64,000 bases of DNA, from positions 167,319 through 231,318 of the forward strand of contig NZ_PDWO01000005.1 of the NCBI RefSeq assembly GCF_010211765.1. Direction: 5' to 3'. The notes under the pieces were generated by a model. It had not been told where the DNA came from, searched no databases, and worked only from the letters and a program-made list of their open reading frames with translations. This stretch comes from Pseudoxanthomonas kaohsiungensis (lineage in GTDB: Bacteria > Pseudomonadota > Gammaproteobacteria > Xanthomonadales > Xanthomonadaceae). Below, piece after piece: positions 8,869-18,167 of the stretch. Both the position numbers and the translations under genes were made by a program. The stretch's first letter is position 1; each line of letters starts with the position of its first letter.

Positions 8869-9018
8869 GACGAATCCTTTCCCCGGTACCGGAGCGAGCT
8901 TAGCCGCCTGCGGTGGACGATCCGTGATCGTGCCGGCGCTGGAAGCGGATAACGCAGGGCGCGCCGCTACGGGGACACGCTCGCCGCGTGCCATCCGCGT
9001 CGCCGGCGTGCGCGTCGC

Positions 9019-9891
9019 CTAGGCTGGCGGCGGGCCCAGCTTCATCGACAGGTCGATCGCGCGCACGTGCTTGGTCAGGGCGCCGATCGAGACGAAATCC
9101 ACGCCGTCGGCGGCGATCGCGCGCAGGCCGTCCAGGCCCACGCCACCGGAGACCTCCAGCGGGATGCGTCCGCGGAACGGGGCGGTCCGGGCGATCCGTA
9201 CCGCCTCGCGGCGGTCGTCGGCGGCGAAGTCGTCCAGCAGGATGCGGTCGCATCCGGACGCGAGCGCCTCGCGCAACTGGTCGAGCGTCTCCACTTCGAC
9301 GATCAGCGGCAGGCCGGGCTGGGCCGCGCGCGCGCGCGCGATGGCCTCGGCGACCGTGCCGGCGACCCGGATGTGGTTTTCCTTGAGCATCACCGCGTCG
9401 TACAGGCCGATGCGGTGGTTCGCGCCACCGCCGGCGCGGACCGCATACTTCTGCGCCAGGCGCAGGCCGGGCAGGGTCTTGCGGGTGTCGAGGACCACCG
9501 TGCCGGTGCCGCGCACCGCGTCGACGTGCGCGGCCGTCGTGGTGGCCGTGCCGGACAGGGTCTGCAGGAAGTTCAGCGCGGTGCGCTCGGCGCTGACCAG
9601 GGCGCGGCTGCGGCCCCGGAGCAGGGCGAGCACGGTGCCGGCGGCCACGCGTTCGCCCTCGCCGATGCTCCAGTCGATCGCCACGTCCGGGTCCAGCGCG
9701 CGGTGGCAGGCGTCGAACCAGGGCCGGCCGGCGATGACCGCATCTTCCTTGCACAGCAGGTAGGCGCGCTCGGGGACGTCCGGCAACAGCGCGGCGGTGA
9801 CGTCGCCGGTCCCGAGGTCTTCCGCCAGCGCGCGGCGCACGTCGGCCAGCACGAGGGACGGGTCGGGCGCCGCGGGTGCCGTCCGGTCCAT
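9019..9891 (-). CDS. nadC: Nicotinate-nucleotide pyrophosphorylase (carboxylating), quinolinate phosphoribosyltransferase
   Basis: Converts quinolinate and PRPP to nicotinate mononucleotide, CO2 and pyrophosphate in de novo NAD synthesis. The 290-residue length is typical. Diagnostic blocks are present: NFLQTLSGTATTTAAHV, DTRKTLPGLRLAQKYAV, GGGANHRIGLYDAVMLKENHI, EVETLDQLREAL and EVSGGVGLDGLRAIA. It lies 13 bases downstream of the Trm112-like gene and is probably co-transcribed with it. Confidence 0.96.
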   Translation of the reverse strand: MDRTAPAAPDPSLVLADVRRALAEDLGTGDVTAALLPDVPERAYLLCKEDAVIAGRPWFDACHRALDPDVAIDWSIGEGERVAAGTVLALLRGRSRALVSAERTALNFLQTLSGTATTTAAHVDAVRGTGTVVLDTRKTLPGLRLAQKYAVRAGGGANHRIGLYDAVMLKENHIRVAGTVAEAIARARAAQPGLPLIVEVETLDQLREALASGCDRILLDDFAADDRREAVRIARTAPFRGRIPLEVSGGVGLDGLRAIAADGVDFVSIGALTKHVRAIDLSMKLGPPPA

Positions 9892-9904
9892 GCGCGGGTG
9901 CCGG

Positions 9905-10174
9905 TCAGGCCGCGGGAAAGCCGGCCACCTGCGCGGTGGCCAGGGATTCCTCGACCAGCAGCACCGGGATGCCGTCGTCGATGCGGAACACCTGCTTGCG
10001 GTCGCGGGTCACCAGCGCCTCGTGCAGCGGTTCGGCCTGGGGGCTGCCATCGGCACGCAGGACCTGGCCGCCGGCGATCGCGCGGTTCAGCGCTTCCAGG
10101 CCCCGCGGTTCCAGCAGCGACAGCGGCTGGCGGGTATCGGGCGAACACAGCAGGTCGAGCAGCTTGCGGTCCAT
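9905..10174 (-). CDS. Trm112/YcaR family small protein
   Basis: An 89-residue protein matching the UPF0434/Trm112 family: MDRKLLDLLCSPDTRQPL at the start and DRKQVFRIDDGIPVLLVEE near the end. In other organisms Trm112 activates methyltransferases; the role of bacterial members is not settled. Only one Cys of the usual zinc-binding set (CP.C) remains, C10, so zinc binding is doubtful. It is first in a minus-strand pair with nadC and diverges from purE across 60 bases. Confidence 0.8.
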   Translation of the reverse strand: MDRKLLDLLCSPDTRQPLSLLEPRGLEALNRAIAGGQVLRADGSPQAEPLHEALVTRDRKQVFRIDDGIPVLLVEESLATAQVAGFPAA

Positions 10175-10204
10175 GGGGCGGGGGCGCGTGGCGGGGAAGA
10201 CCGC

Positions 10205-10210
10205 TAGAAT
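10205..10210 (+). promoter_or_regulatory. Candidate -10 element of purEK
   Basis: TAGAAT lies 24 bases before the purE ATG at 10235. A GAGG ribosome site (10225-10228) falls within the resulting short leader. The same hexamer occurs upstream of tRNA-Val. No strong -35 box is visible. Confidence 0.4.
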
Positions 10211-10234
10211 ACGGCCTTGTCACCGAGGACGGCC

Positions 10235-10762
10235 ATGCCAGCCCAGCCCGCCAGTTTGCTTGACAGCCCGCCAGCGACGCCTTTGGTCGGTCTCGTCATG
10301 GGATCGCGTTCCGACTGGGAAACCATGCAGCACGCGGCGCAGAAGCTCGATGCGCTGGGCGTGCCGCACGAGGTCAGGGTGGTCTCGGCGCACCGCACGC
10401 CCGACGTGCTGTTCGACTATGCGGCCAGCGCGCGCGACCGTGGCCTGCGCGCGATCATCGCCGGGGCCGGCGGCGCGGCCCACCTGCCGGGCATGCTGGC
10501 GTCCAAGACCGCCGTGCCGGTGCTGGGCGTGCCGGTGCAGAGCAAGGCGCTCAATGGCATGGACTCGCTGCTGTCGATCGTGCAGATGCCGGCCGGCATC
10601 CCGGTGGCGACCTTCGCGATCGGCAATGCCGGCGCGGCCAACGCCGGGCTGTTCGCCGCCGCGCTGCTGGCGGCGGACCACCCGGAGATCGCGCGCTCCC
10701 TCGAGGAGTTCCGCCGGCGCCAGACCGACGACGTCATCGCCCACGACGATCCGCGGCAATGA
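10235..10762 (+). CDS. purE: N5-carboxyaminoimidazole ribonucleotide mutase
   Basis: Class I PurE, moving the carboxyl group of N5-CAIR to C4 to give CAIR in purine synthesis. The 175-residue protein has [13 protein letters not shown], the active-site block VVSAHRTPD, and [20 protein letters not shown]. The ATG at 10235 is preceded by GAGG at a 6-base distance. A TTG at 10217 would add six residues but lacks a ribosome site. Its last four bases overlap the purK start (ATGA). Confidence 0.96.
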   Translation: MPAQPASLLDSPPATPLVGLVMGSRSDWETMQHAAQKLDALGVPHEVRVVSAHRTPDVLFDYAASARDRGLRAIIAGAGGAAHLPGMLASKTAVPVLGVPVQSKALNGMDSLLSIVQMPAGIPVATFAIGNAGAANAGLFAAALLAADHPEIARSLEEFRRRQTDDVIAHDDPRQ

Positions 10763-11925
10763 CGACCGTAGGCATCCTGGGTGGCGGGCAACTGGCCCGC
10801 ATGATGGCGCTTTCCGGCGCGCCGCTGGGCCTGCGCTTCCTGGTGATGGATACCGTGGCCGATGCCTGTGCCGGCCAGTTCGCGCCGCTGCTGGTCGGCG
10901 ACTACCGCGACGAGTCCGCGCTGGCCGAGTTCGCCGGCAAGGTCGACGTGGCGACGTTCGATTTCGAGAACGTGCCGGCCGAAAGCGCCGAATGGCTTTC
11001 CGCGCGCGTGCCCGTGTTCCCGAATCCGCGCGCGCTGGCCGTGGCCCAGGACCGGCTGGCCGAGAAGACGCTGTTCCGCGAGCTGGACATCCCCGTGCCG
11101 GAGTTCGCCGCGGTCGCCAGCCGCCAGGACCTGGACCGGGCGCTGGCCGAGGTCGGCGTCCCCTGCATCCTCAAGACCCGCCGGCTGGGGTACGACGGCA
11201 AGGGCCAGTTCCGGATCCGCGCGCTGGCCGACGCCGACGCGGCCTGGGATGCGCTCGGCGCGCAGGCGGCGACGGTGGGATTGATCGTCGAGGCGTTCGT
11301 GCCGTTCGAGCGCGAACTGAGCGTGGTCGCGGTGCGCGGCCGCGATGGCGGCTTCCGCACCTGGCCACTGACCGAGAACTGGCATGTCGATGGCGTGCTG
11401 TCGGCCAGCCTGGCGCCGGCGCAGGTCGACCCGGCGCTGGCAAGGACGGCCATCGATTACGCGCGCCGCCTGGCCGAGCGGCTGGACTACGTGGGCGTGT
11501 TCGCCCTGGAGCTGTTCTGCCGCGACGGCGGGCTGCTGGCCAACGAGCTGGCCCCACGCGTGCACAACTCCGGGCACTGGACCCTCGAGGGCGCCGAAAC
11601 CTCGCAATTCCAGAACCACCTGCGCGCGGTGCTCGGATTGCCGTTGGGCGCCACCCACGCGCGCGGGCATGCCTGCATGCTCAACTGGATCGGTGAGATG
11701 CCGGACGCGGCCGCGGTGCTGGGCGAAGCCGGCGGCCATTGGCACGACTACGGCAAGGAGCCGCGCGACGGACGCAAGGTGGGCCACGCGACATTGCGCG
11801 CGGACCGGGCCCCGGTGCTCGCCGATGCGCTGGAGCGCGTAGGCCAGGCGCTGGGACGGCAAGCCCAGGTCGCCCCGCCGGTGGCGGCGCTGCGGGCCGT
11901 ATTCTCCGGACGCGCTTCTTCGTAG
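10759..11925 (+). CDS. purK: N5-carboxyaminoimidazole ribonucleotide synthase
   Basis: ATP-grasp enzyme joining AIR and bicarbonate into N5-CAIR, the substrate of PurE. The 388 residues begin with the dinucleotide-like [13 protein letters not shown]. The ATP-grasp core follows ([53 protein letters not shown]). Translationally coupled to purE. The TAG stop (11923-11925) lies within the GTAG end of the REP element at 11922-12001, so insertion of the repeat may have set the present C-terminus (GRASS). Confidence 0.96.
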   Translation: MTTVGILGGGQLARMMALSGAPLGLRFLVMDTVADACAGQFAPLLVGDYRDESALAEFAGKVDVATFDFENVPAESAEWLSARVPVFPNPRALAVAQDRLAEKTLFRELDIPVPEFAAVASRQDLDRALAEVGVPCILKTRRLGYDGKGQFRIRALADADAAWDALGAQAATVGLIVEAFVPFERELSVVAVRGRDGGFRTWPLTENWHVDGVLSASLAPAQVDPALARTAIDYARRLAERLDYVGVFALELFCRDGGLLANELAPRVHNSGHWTLEGAETSQFQNHLRAVLGLPLGATHARGHACMLNWIGEMPDAAAVLGEAGGHWHDYGKEPRDGRKVGHATLRADRAPVLADALERVGQALGRQAQVAPPVAALRAVFSGRASS

Positions 11926-12001
11926 AGCCGGGCTTCGCCCGGCTGCGCCCTTCCCGAAGCCGCAGCGAAGGACCGGAGCAGCGGGGCAAGCCCCGCTCTA
12001 C
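11922..12001. repeat. Inverted pair of GTAG-type REP hairpins
   Basis: The left unit begins GTAGAGCCGGGCTTCGCCCG at 11922; the right unit ends GGGGCAAGCCCCGCTCTAC at 12001. Each is a short GC stem ending in GTAG (left) or CTAC (right), the layout of the SMAG/GTAG REP family known from Stenotrophomonas. The GTAG of the left unit contains the purK stop codon. Other copies are at 29633-29711, 56968-56989 and 61373-61448. Confidence 0.85.
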
Positions 12002-12142
12002 GCGGGCGCGGCCTTCCCATGACCGCCTGCCGGCGACACGGGCATGGGCGCGAAGAGGGCGTCGTCCTTGCCGGCGGCTCGCGTCGCCGATGACCCGGCT
12101 CTGGCAGGCTGCAGTCGCGCGCCGGCAGCCCGCGTGCCGCGC

Positions 12143-12721
12143 TCAGCGCAGGCGCGCGCCGACCGCCTGCCAGTCCACCACCTTCCAGAACGCTTCCAGG
12201 TAGTCGGCGCGGGCGTTCTGCCGGTCCAGGTAGTACGCGTGCTCCCACACGTCGCAGGCCAGCAGCGGGGTGTCGGAGCCGGTAAGCGGGGTGCCACCGC
12301 CACGGGTGGCGACGATCCCCGGCGTCCCATCCGGGCGCTGCACCAGCCAGACCCAGCCTGAGCCGAACAGGCCCAGGGCCTGCCGGGTGAATTCCTCGCG
12401 GAACCGGATGAAGTCGCCGTACTGGCGCGCCAGCCGTTCGGCCAGCGGTCCGGCGGGATCGCCGCCGCCGCGTGGCGACAGGCAGGTCCAGTAGAACCCG
12501 TGGCTCCAGGCCTGCGCCGCCTCGTCGGCCAGCCGGCCCCGGGCCCGACGGACGATTTCTTCCAGCGCCAGGCCTTCCAGTCCGCTGCCTTCGAGCAGGC
12601 GGTTGGTCGCCTCGACGTGGCCACGGTGGTGGCTGCCGTGGTGCTCGTCCAGCGTGGCGGCGGACAGGTGCGGCTCCAGCGTGTTGCGCGGGTAGGGCAG
12701 GGCGGGCAGTTCGATGGTCAT
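12143..12721 (-). CDS. sodB: Superoxide dismutase, Fe type by its key residues
   Basis: Cytoplasmic enzyme dismutating superoxide to peroxide and oxygen. The 192 residues contain the metal ligands: His27 (DEHHGSHH), the His of AAQAWSHGFYW, and Asp and His of DVWEHAYYLD. The Gln of AAQAW marks the iron-type enzyme (Gln69 in E. coli FeSOD). The near-invariant gateway residue equivalent to Tyr34 is His35 here (SHHRGHVEA). GSGWVWLV is intact. It diverges from the glutaredoxin gene across 115 bases that include TACAAT. Confidence 0.88.
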   Translation of the reverse strand: MTIELPALPYPRNTLEPHLSAATLDEHHGSHHRGHVEATNRLLEGSGLEGLALEEIVRRARGRLADEAAQAWSHGFYWTCLSPRGGGDPAGPLAERLARQYGDFIRFREEFTRQALGLFGSGWVWLVQRPDGTPGIVATRGGGTPLTGSDTPLLACDVWEHAYYLDRQNARADYLEAFWKVVDWQAVGARLR

Positions 12722-12836
12722 GCGTTCTCGGGCGGTTCGATGCGGGGCCCGGCGTCGGCGCGGCGGCGCAGGGCTTACAATTGCCACTTCAGTTTAGACG
12801 ATGGCGGGCACGGCCCCGGCGTCCAGGAGATGGGTA

Positions 12837-13157
12837 ATGGCGGTAATGGAGCGCATCCAGGCCGAGGTCGAAGGCCATCCGGTCGTGCTGTTCATGAAGG
12901 GCACGCCGGCGTTCCCGATGTGCGGCTTTTCCGCGCGCGCGGTGCAGGCGCTGCAGGCCGCCGGCGCCGAACAGCTGCACACGGTCAACGTGCTGGAGGA
13001 GCCGGAGATCCGGGCCAACCTGCCACGCTATTCCAACTGGCCGACGTTCCCGCAGCTGTTCCTGCACGGGGAGCTGATCGGCGGCTGCGACATCACCCTG
13101 GAGCTGCTGGAATCCGGCGAGCTGCAGCGCATGGTCCAGGAAGCGCTGTCGCAGTGA
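12837..13157 (+). CDS. grxD: Monothiol (CGFS) glutaredoxin, Grx4/GrxD type
   Basis: Fe-S cluster carrier and trafficking protein. The 106-residue protein has the CGFS active site (FPMCGFSARAVQAL), the glutathione-binding WPTFPQLF block and GGCDITLELLESGEL. Start is at ATG 12837, preceded by AGGAG (12825-12829) at a 7-base distance; an in-frame ATG at 12801 lacks a ribosome site. Its stop overlaps the GTG start of the SDR gene (GTGA), so the two are translationally coupled. Confidence 0.95.
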   Translation: MAVMERIQAEVEGHPVVLFMKGTPAFPMCGFSARAVQALQAAGAEQLHTVNVLEEPEIRANLPRYSNWPTFPQLFLHGELIGGCDITLELLESGELQRMVQEALSQ

Positions 13158-13912
13158 GCCTGTTCGCCCTGCCGTCCGCCGCCCCGCAGCCGCTGGCCGG
13201 CCGCGTCGTCCTGCTCAGCGGTGCCCATGGCGGCCTCGGTGCCGCCGCGGCCCAGGCCTGTGCCGCCGCCGGCGCGACCCTGGTCCTGCTCGGTCGCCGC
13301 CTGCCCCGGCTCAACCGCGTCTATGACGCGGTGGCCCAGGCTGGCCATGAGCCGTTGCTGTATCCGCTCGACCTGGAGGGCGCCTCGCCGGACGACTACG
13401 CCGAGCTGGCCGACCGCCTGCACGCGGAACTGGGCCGGCTCGACGGGGTCCTGCACTGCGCCGCCGAGTTCCGCGGCCTGACCCCGCTCGAACACCTGGA
13501 CCCGGCCGCTTTCGCCCGCGCGATCCACGTCAACCTGACCGCTCCCTGGTGGCTGCTGCAGGCCTGCCTGCCGCTGCTGCGCCAGTCGGCGGATGCGTCG
13601 GTGGTGCTGGCGGTCGACGACCCGGCGCGGGTCGGCCAGGCGTATTGGGGCGGCTACGGCATCGCCCAGCATGGCCTGCGGGCGATGGTCGGCATGCTGG
13701 CTAACGAACTGGCCGCCACGACGGTGCGCGTGGCGGGCCTGCAGCCCGGTCCGATGCGCACGCCCCTGCGGGCGCGCGCCTATGCCGATGACCTGGGCGA
13801 GGACCTGCGCGATCCGGAGGCCTACGCCGGCGCCTGCGTCACCTTGCTGTCGCCTGCCGGCGCGGCCTGGCGTGGCCAGGTCTGGGACGCGGCGGCGGGA
13901 GGGGTGGAATGA
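13154..13912 (+). CDS. YciK-like short-chain dehydrogenase/reductase with altered catalytic residues
   Basis: A 252-residue Rossmann protein with the nucleotide motif SGAHGGLGAA and YciK-like blocks (LDGVLHCAAEF, NLTAPWWLLQACLPLL, YWGGYG, GLQPGPMRTPLRARA). The SDR catalytic Ser, 13 residues before Tyr, is Asp here (AVDDPAR). The Lys of YxxxK is Gln (YGIAQ). Only the Tyr of the triad remains, so dehydrogenase activity is doubtful although cofactor binding may persist. GTG start at 13154 overlaps grxD; the stop overlaps the MarC gene start (ATGA). Confidence 0.85.
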   Translation: MSLFALPSAAPQPLAGRVVLLSGAHGGLGAAAAQACAAAGATLVLLGRRLPRLNRVYDAVAQAGHEPLLYPLDLEGASPDDYAELADRLHAELGRLDGVLHCAAEFRGLTPLEHLDPAAFARAIHVNLTAPWWLLQACLPLLRQSADASVVLAVDDPARVGQAYWGGYGIAQHGLRAMVGMLANELAATTVRVAGLQPGPMRTPLRARAYADDLGEDLRDPEAYAGACVTLLSPAGAAWRGQVWDAAAGGVE

Positions 13913-14502
13913 CCATCCTCTCCGCGGCGCTGCTGCTGTTCCTGATCCTCGACCCGCTGGGCAACGTCCCGGTTTTCCTCAGCGTGCTCAAGCCGCTGCC
14001 GCCGAAGCGGCAGCGCGTGGTGCTGGTCCGCGAGCTGCTGATCGCGCTGGCGGTGCTGATGCTGTTCCTGTGGTGCGGCAAGTACTTCCTGGAGCTGATG
14101 CACCTGCGCCAGGAATCGGTGTCCATCGCCGGCGGCATCGTCCTGTTCCTGATCGGCATCCGCATGATCTTCCCCCGCCCGGAAGGACTGATGGGCGAGA
14201 TCCCGGATGGCGAGCCGTTCATCGTCCCGCTGGCCATCCCGCTGGTCGCCGGTCCGTCCGGCATGGCGGCAGTAATGCTGATGGGCAGCAACGAACCGCA
14301 CCGGCTCGGCGACTGGAGCCTGGCCCTGTTCCTGGCCTGGGCGGCCACCGCGGCCATCCTGCTGGCGGCGCCGCTGCTTTACCGGCTGCTCGGCCGGCGC
14401 GCGCTGACCGCCATCGAGCGGCTGATGGGGATGCTGCTGGTCGCCATCTCGGTGCAGATGCTGATGGACGGCCTGACGGCCTACCTCAAGAGTTCGGCGT
14501 AA
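13909..14502 (+). CDS. MarC/YhgN family integral membrane protein
   Basis: A 197-residue polytopic protein of UPF0056. Six hydrophobic segments are evident, including LSAALLLFLILDPLGNVPVF, IALAVLMLFLWCGKYFLELM, ILLAAPLLYRLLGRRAL and MGMLLVAISVQMLMDGL. The LDPLGNVPVFL and IPLVAGPSGMAAVM blocks are family hallmarks. Function in the family is unproven. Start overlaps the SDR stop by 4 bases, third gene of the grxD-SDR-marC unit. Confidence 0.9.
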   Translation: MTILSAALLLFLILDPLGNVPVFLSVLKPLPPKRQRVVLVRELLIALAVLMLFLWCGKYFLELMHLRQESVSIAGGIVLFLIGIRMIFPRPEGLMGEIPDGEPFIVPLAIPLVAGPSGMAAVMLMGSNEPHRLGDWSLALFLAWAATAAILLAAPLLYRLLGRRALTAIERLMGMLLVAISVQMLMDGLTAYLKSSA

Positions 14503-14737
14503 GGCCCGGATATCCCGGATCGCCCTCGGTGGCGCTCCTGCCAGACCAAAATTCCTTGTGGCGTATGGGGTTGCGATGTGCTGCGGCGCAATAGAAATTT
14601 GTCATGGCTTGGTCACATGGCGACCCTAGCATGTTAATCTGGTGTTAACCCCTGTGATGAACATCGCAGGGAAGCCAATACGCCTTCCGCACCGGGCTCC
14701 CCTGCCCGGACGCCAACCCAATCCGAGGCCTCTTTCC

Positions 14738-17700
14738 ATGACTGATTCCCGCCGACTCCGGATGTCCAAGCTCACCCTGGGCCTGGTCGCCGCGCTCGCC
14801 GCCGCCCCCGCCTTCGCCCAGAGCACGTCCGCCGGTGTCGGCGGCGTGGTCACCGGCGCTTCCGGCCAGCCTGTCCCCGGCGCCGAAGTCACCATCGTCC
14901 ACGTCGAGTCCGGCACGATCAGTCGCGCGGTCACCGATGCCAGCGGCCGCTTCAGCGCCCGCGGCCTGCGCGTAGGCGGTCCGTACACCGTCACCATCAA
15001 CAAGCCGGGTGAAGGCACCAAGACCGAGGAGGGCCTGTACCTGGGCCTGAACCAGGTCGGCGTTGTAAACGCCACCCTCGGCAGTGACATCGCCACGCTC
15101 GAGGGGGTCACCGCGGTAGGGGTCGCCGGTGGCTCGCAGGTGTTCAGCGCCTCCAAGATGGGTGCCGGTACCAACGTCACGCTCGAGCAGATCGAGACCC
15201 TGCCTTCGATCAACCGCAACATCCAGGACTTCGTCCGTCTCGATCCGCGCATCAGCCAGTCCGACAAGGCGCGCGGCGAGATTTCGGTGGGCGGCCAGAA
15301 CCCGCGCTACAACGCGATCCGCATCGACGGCGTCAACACCAGCGACACCTTCGGCCTGGAGTCGAACAATTTCCCGACCATCCGCCAGCCGGTATCGATG
15401 GATGCGATCGAGGCGATCAACGTCGATATCTCCAACTACGACACGACCATCACCGGTGCCACGGGTGCGGTGATCGACGCGGTGACCAAGTCGGGCACCA
15501 ACGAGTTCCACGGTTCGGTCTACGGCGTCTACCGCGACGCCGACATGGTCGGCGACAACCCGACCAGCGGCGCCCCGTTCACCGGCTTCAACGACGAGCG
15601 CACCTACGGTGCCACCTTCGGCGGCCCGATCGTCAAGGACACGCTGTTCTTCTTCGTCAACTACGAGAAGTTCGAGCGCGACCGCGCAGCCTCGTCGTTC
15701 GGTCCGGTCGGCTCCGGCGCCACCAATATCGTTGACATCACCCAGGCCCAGATCGACGAAGCGCGGCAGATCGCGCAGGACGTCTACGGCGTCGATATCG
15801 GCAGCACCGACGCGCCGAGCAGCACCAAGCAGGAGATCGAGGAGTACGCCGCCAAGATCGACTGGAACATCAGCGACAATCATCGCCTGTCGGCCCGCTT
15901 CTCCAAGCTCGAGCAGGTCGACCCGGTCCTGGCCGGCTCCAGCAACACCTCGCTCAGCTTCGACAGCCGTTGGTACAGCATCGTCAAGAACGTCGATACC
16001 TCCGTGGCGCAGCTGTTCAGCGACTGGTCCGACACGTTCACCACCGAGTTCAAGATCGGCCGGCGTACCTACGATTCGCTGAGCAACGTCAACGCGCGCC
16101 TGCCGGAAGTGAGCATCGGCTTCGGCGTCGGCAACGATCCTGACCTGGCCGCGGCGCCGTTCCTGAACTTCGGCACCGACCAGTTCCGCCACGGCAACGA
16201 AATCCGCACCACCACCGACACCGCGTTCGGCGCGGCGAACTGGTACGTGGGCGACCACACCGTGAAGTTCGGCTTCGACTACGAAGAGAACGATGTGTTC
16301 AACCTGTACGCCCAGAACATCTGGGGCAGCTACAGCTTCGCCAGCCTGGATGCCTTCCGCAACGGCGAATACGGTTCGTACACGTTGAACGCGCCGATCC
16401 CGGGCAACGGCCTCGACTCCGTCGAGATGCGTTACCGGCACCGCAATACCGGCCTGTTCGTGCAGGACAGCTGGGCGGTCAACTACAACCTGACGCTGCT
16501 GTTCGGCCTGCGCGCGGACCTGCCGGACCTGGACGAGGTTCCGGTCCACAACCTGCTGGTGCAGCAGGTGTACGGCCTGGACAACCGTAATACGCTCGAC
16601 GATGTCCTGATCCAGCCGCGCGTTGGCTTCAACTACGCCTTCGACGGCGATCGCCCGTCGCAGCTGCGTGGCGGCGTGGGCCTCTTCCAGGGTGCGGCGG
16701 CCAACGTGTGGGTCGGCAACTCCTACCAGAACACCGGCTTCGGCCTGATCGGCTACAACGCGTTCCCGACCGGCATCACCGGCGTCAGCCAGGCCGATCG
16801 CGACCTGGTCTGGGCCAACCTGCCGGTGACCATGGATCCGGACAACCCGACCACGCCGCCGCCGGCAGCGGGCTACACCATGATGGTCAACCTCATGGAC
16901 GAGGGCATCGAGCAGCCGTCGGTGTGGAAGGCCAACCTGGCCTTCGATACCGAGCTGCCGTGGCATGGCGTCGTCGCCTCCGCCGAACTGCTGGTGACCA
17001 AGGTCAACAATGCGCTGCACTTCGAGCGCCTCGACCTGGGGGCTCCGACCTACACCACCGGCGCCGACGGTCGTCCGCTGTACTGGCGCAACCTGTACGG
17101 CACGGCCAGCGGTACCCGCGCCAACGGCGGCATGTACAACGGGCAGACCATCGGCGAGGTCGCGGATACCATTCCCGGCTACGAGAACGTGACCGGCTGG
17201 CATGGTGACGGCGTGCTGCTGATGAAGAACACCAACAAGGGCCGCACCGCGCAGTTCACCGTCGGCCTCGACAAGCCGGTGGTCGACACCTGGGGCTGGT
17301 CGCTGTTCTACACCTACACCAATGCCACCGAGGTCAATCCGCTGACCTCTTCGCGTGCGATCTCCAACTGGTCGAACAAGGCGATCTTCGATCCCAACGA
17401 GGACGTCGCGGCGACCTCCAACTACGAGATCAGGGATCGCATCGTCGGCACGCTGTCGTTCCGCAAGGCGTTCTTCGGTGACAACGACACCACGTTCTCG
17501 GTGTTCTACGAAGGTCGTTCGGGTACGCCTGTCAGCTGGCGTTACCTCAATGACATGAACGGCGACGGCTACACCAATGACCTGCTGTACGTCCCCAGTG
17601 GCCCGGGCGACGTGCTTTTCACCGGCGGCGCGGCGATGGAGGCTTCGTTCTTCGACTGGCTGAGCCGCAACCCGTCCCTGGCGCGCTACAGCGGCGACGT

Positions 17701-18022
17701 CGCCGAACGCAACAGCGACCGCAATCCGTGGGTGAACAACTTCGACGTGCGCATCAGCCAGGAGCTGCCCGGCTTCTTCAATGGCCACAAGTCGGAGATC
17801 TGGCTGGATGTGATGAACATCGGCAACCTGATCAACAAGGACTGGGGGCAGATCCCGTACCAGACGCCGTACTCCGACATGCGCGCCGTGCGCTTCGTCG
17901 GACTCGACCAGGCCACGGGCAAGTACGTCTACAACTTCAACGAGAGCCAGGTGTACAAGCGCTTCCTCACCGACCCCGAGTCGCGGTGGTCGCTGCAGGT
18001 CGGCTTCCGCTACAGCTTCTGA
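14738..18022 (+). CDS. Oar-like TonB-dependent receptor with carboxypeptidase-regulatory-like domain
   Basis: Large outer-membrane protein of 1094 residues with a clear signal peptide (LTLGLVAALAAAPAFAQS). A CarboxypepD_reg-like domain follows at about 30-115 (GVVTGASGQPVPGAEVTIVH). A plug domain comes next (ISVGGQNPRYNAIRIDGVN), then a barrel ending in the outer-membrane signature LQVGFRYSF with terminal Phe. Related Oar proteins in xanthomonads lack a proven substrate; peptide, adhesion or vesicle roles have been proposed. ATG at 14738 has GAGG nine bases upstream; 14642 and 14762 are weaker alternatives. A strong terminator follows at 18048-18078. There is no regulator or transport partner beside it. 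Confidence 0.9.
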   Translation: MTDSRRLRMSKLTLGLVAALAAAPAFAQSTSAGVGGVVTGASGQPVPGAEVTIVHVESGTISRAVTDASGRFSARGLRVGGPYTVTINKPGEGTKTEEGLYLGLNQVGVVNATLGSDIATLEGVTAVGVAGGSQVFSASKMGAGTNVTLEQIETLPSINRNIQDFVRLDPRISQSDKARGEISVGGQNPRYNAIRIDGVNTSDTFGLESNNFPTIRQPVSMDAIEAINVDISNYDTTITGATGAVIDAVTKSGTNEFHGSVYGVYRDADMVGDNPTSGAPFTGFNDERTYGATFGGPIVKDTLFFFVNYEKFERDRAASSFGPVGSGATNIVDITQAQIDEARQIAQDVYGVDIGSTDAPSSTKQEIEEYAAKIDWNISDNHRLSARFSKLEQVDPVLAGSSNTSLSFDSRWYSIVKNVDTSVAQLFSDWSDTFTTEFKIGRRTYDSLSNVNARLPEVSIGFGVGNDPDLAAAPFLNFGTDQFRHGNEIRTTTDTAFGAANWYVGDHTVKFGFDYEENDVFNLYAQNIWGSYSFASLDAFRNGEYGSYTLNAPIPGNGLDSVEMRYRHRNTGLFVQDSWAVNYNLTLLFGLRADLPDLDEVPVHNLLVQQVYGLDNRNTLDDVLIQPRVGFNYAFDGDRPSQLRGGVGLFQGAAANVWVGNSYQNTGFGLIGYNAFPTGITGVSQADRDLVWANLPVTMDPDNPTTPPPAAGYTMMVNLMDEGIEQPSVWKANLAFDTELPWHGVVASAELLVTKVNNALHFERLDLGAPTYTTGADGRPLYWRNLYGTASGTRANGGMYNGQTIGEVADTIPGYENVTGWHGDGVLLMKNTNKGRTAQFTVGLDKPVVDTWGWSLFYTYTNATEVNPLTSSRAISNWSNKAIFDPNEDVAATSNYEIRDRIVGTLSFRKAFFGDNDTTFSVFYEGRSGTPVSWRYLNDMNGDGYTNDLLYVPSGPGDVLFTGGAAMEASFFDWLSRNPSLARYSGDVAERNSDRNPWVNNFDVRISQELPGFFNGHKSEIWLDVMNIGNLINKDWGQIPYQTPYSDMRAVRFVGLDQATGKYVYNFNESQVYKRFLTDPESRWSLQVGFRYSF

Positions 18023-18047
18023 CGTTGTCGGATCCGATGTGACCAAG

Positions 18048-18078
18048 GGCGGCCGGGCATCCCGGCCGCCTTTTTTTT
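18048..18078 (+). terminator. Rho-independent terminator of the TonB-dependent receptor
   Basis: GGCGGCCGGG (18048-18057) pairs with CCCGGCCGCC (18061-18070) across a 3-base loop and is followed by eight T residues. It lies 25 bases after the receptor stop codon. Confidence 0.92.
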
Positions 18079-18167
18079 GGATCCAGGCCGGCCCCGCCAG
18101 TCGCACGCGATGCCCGCGCCTGGGGTAAAGTCGCCCACCGGTACATCGAGGCATGAGGCCCGCAGTC

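Noticed and set aside
12801..12836. Upstream ATG extending the glutaredoxin by 12 residues
   Set aside because: No ribosome site precedes it, while AGGAG is well placed for ATG 12837 and family length fits the shorter form.
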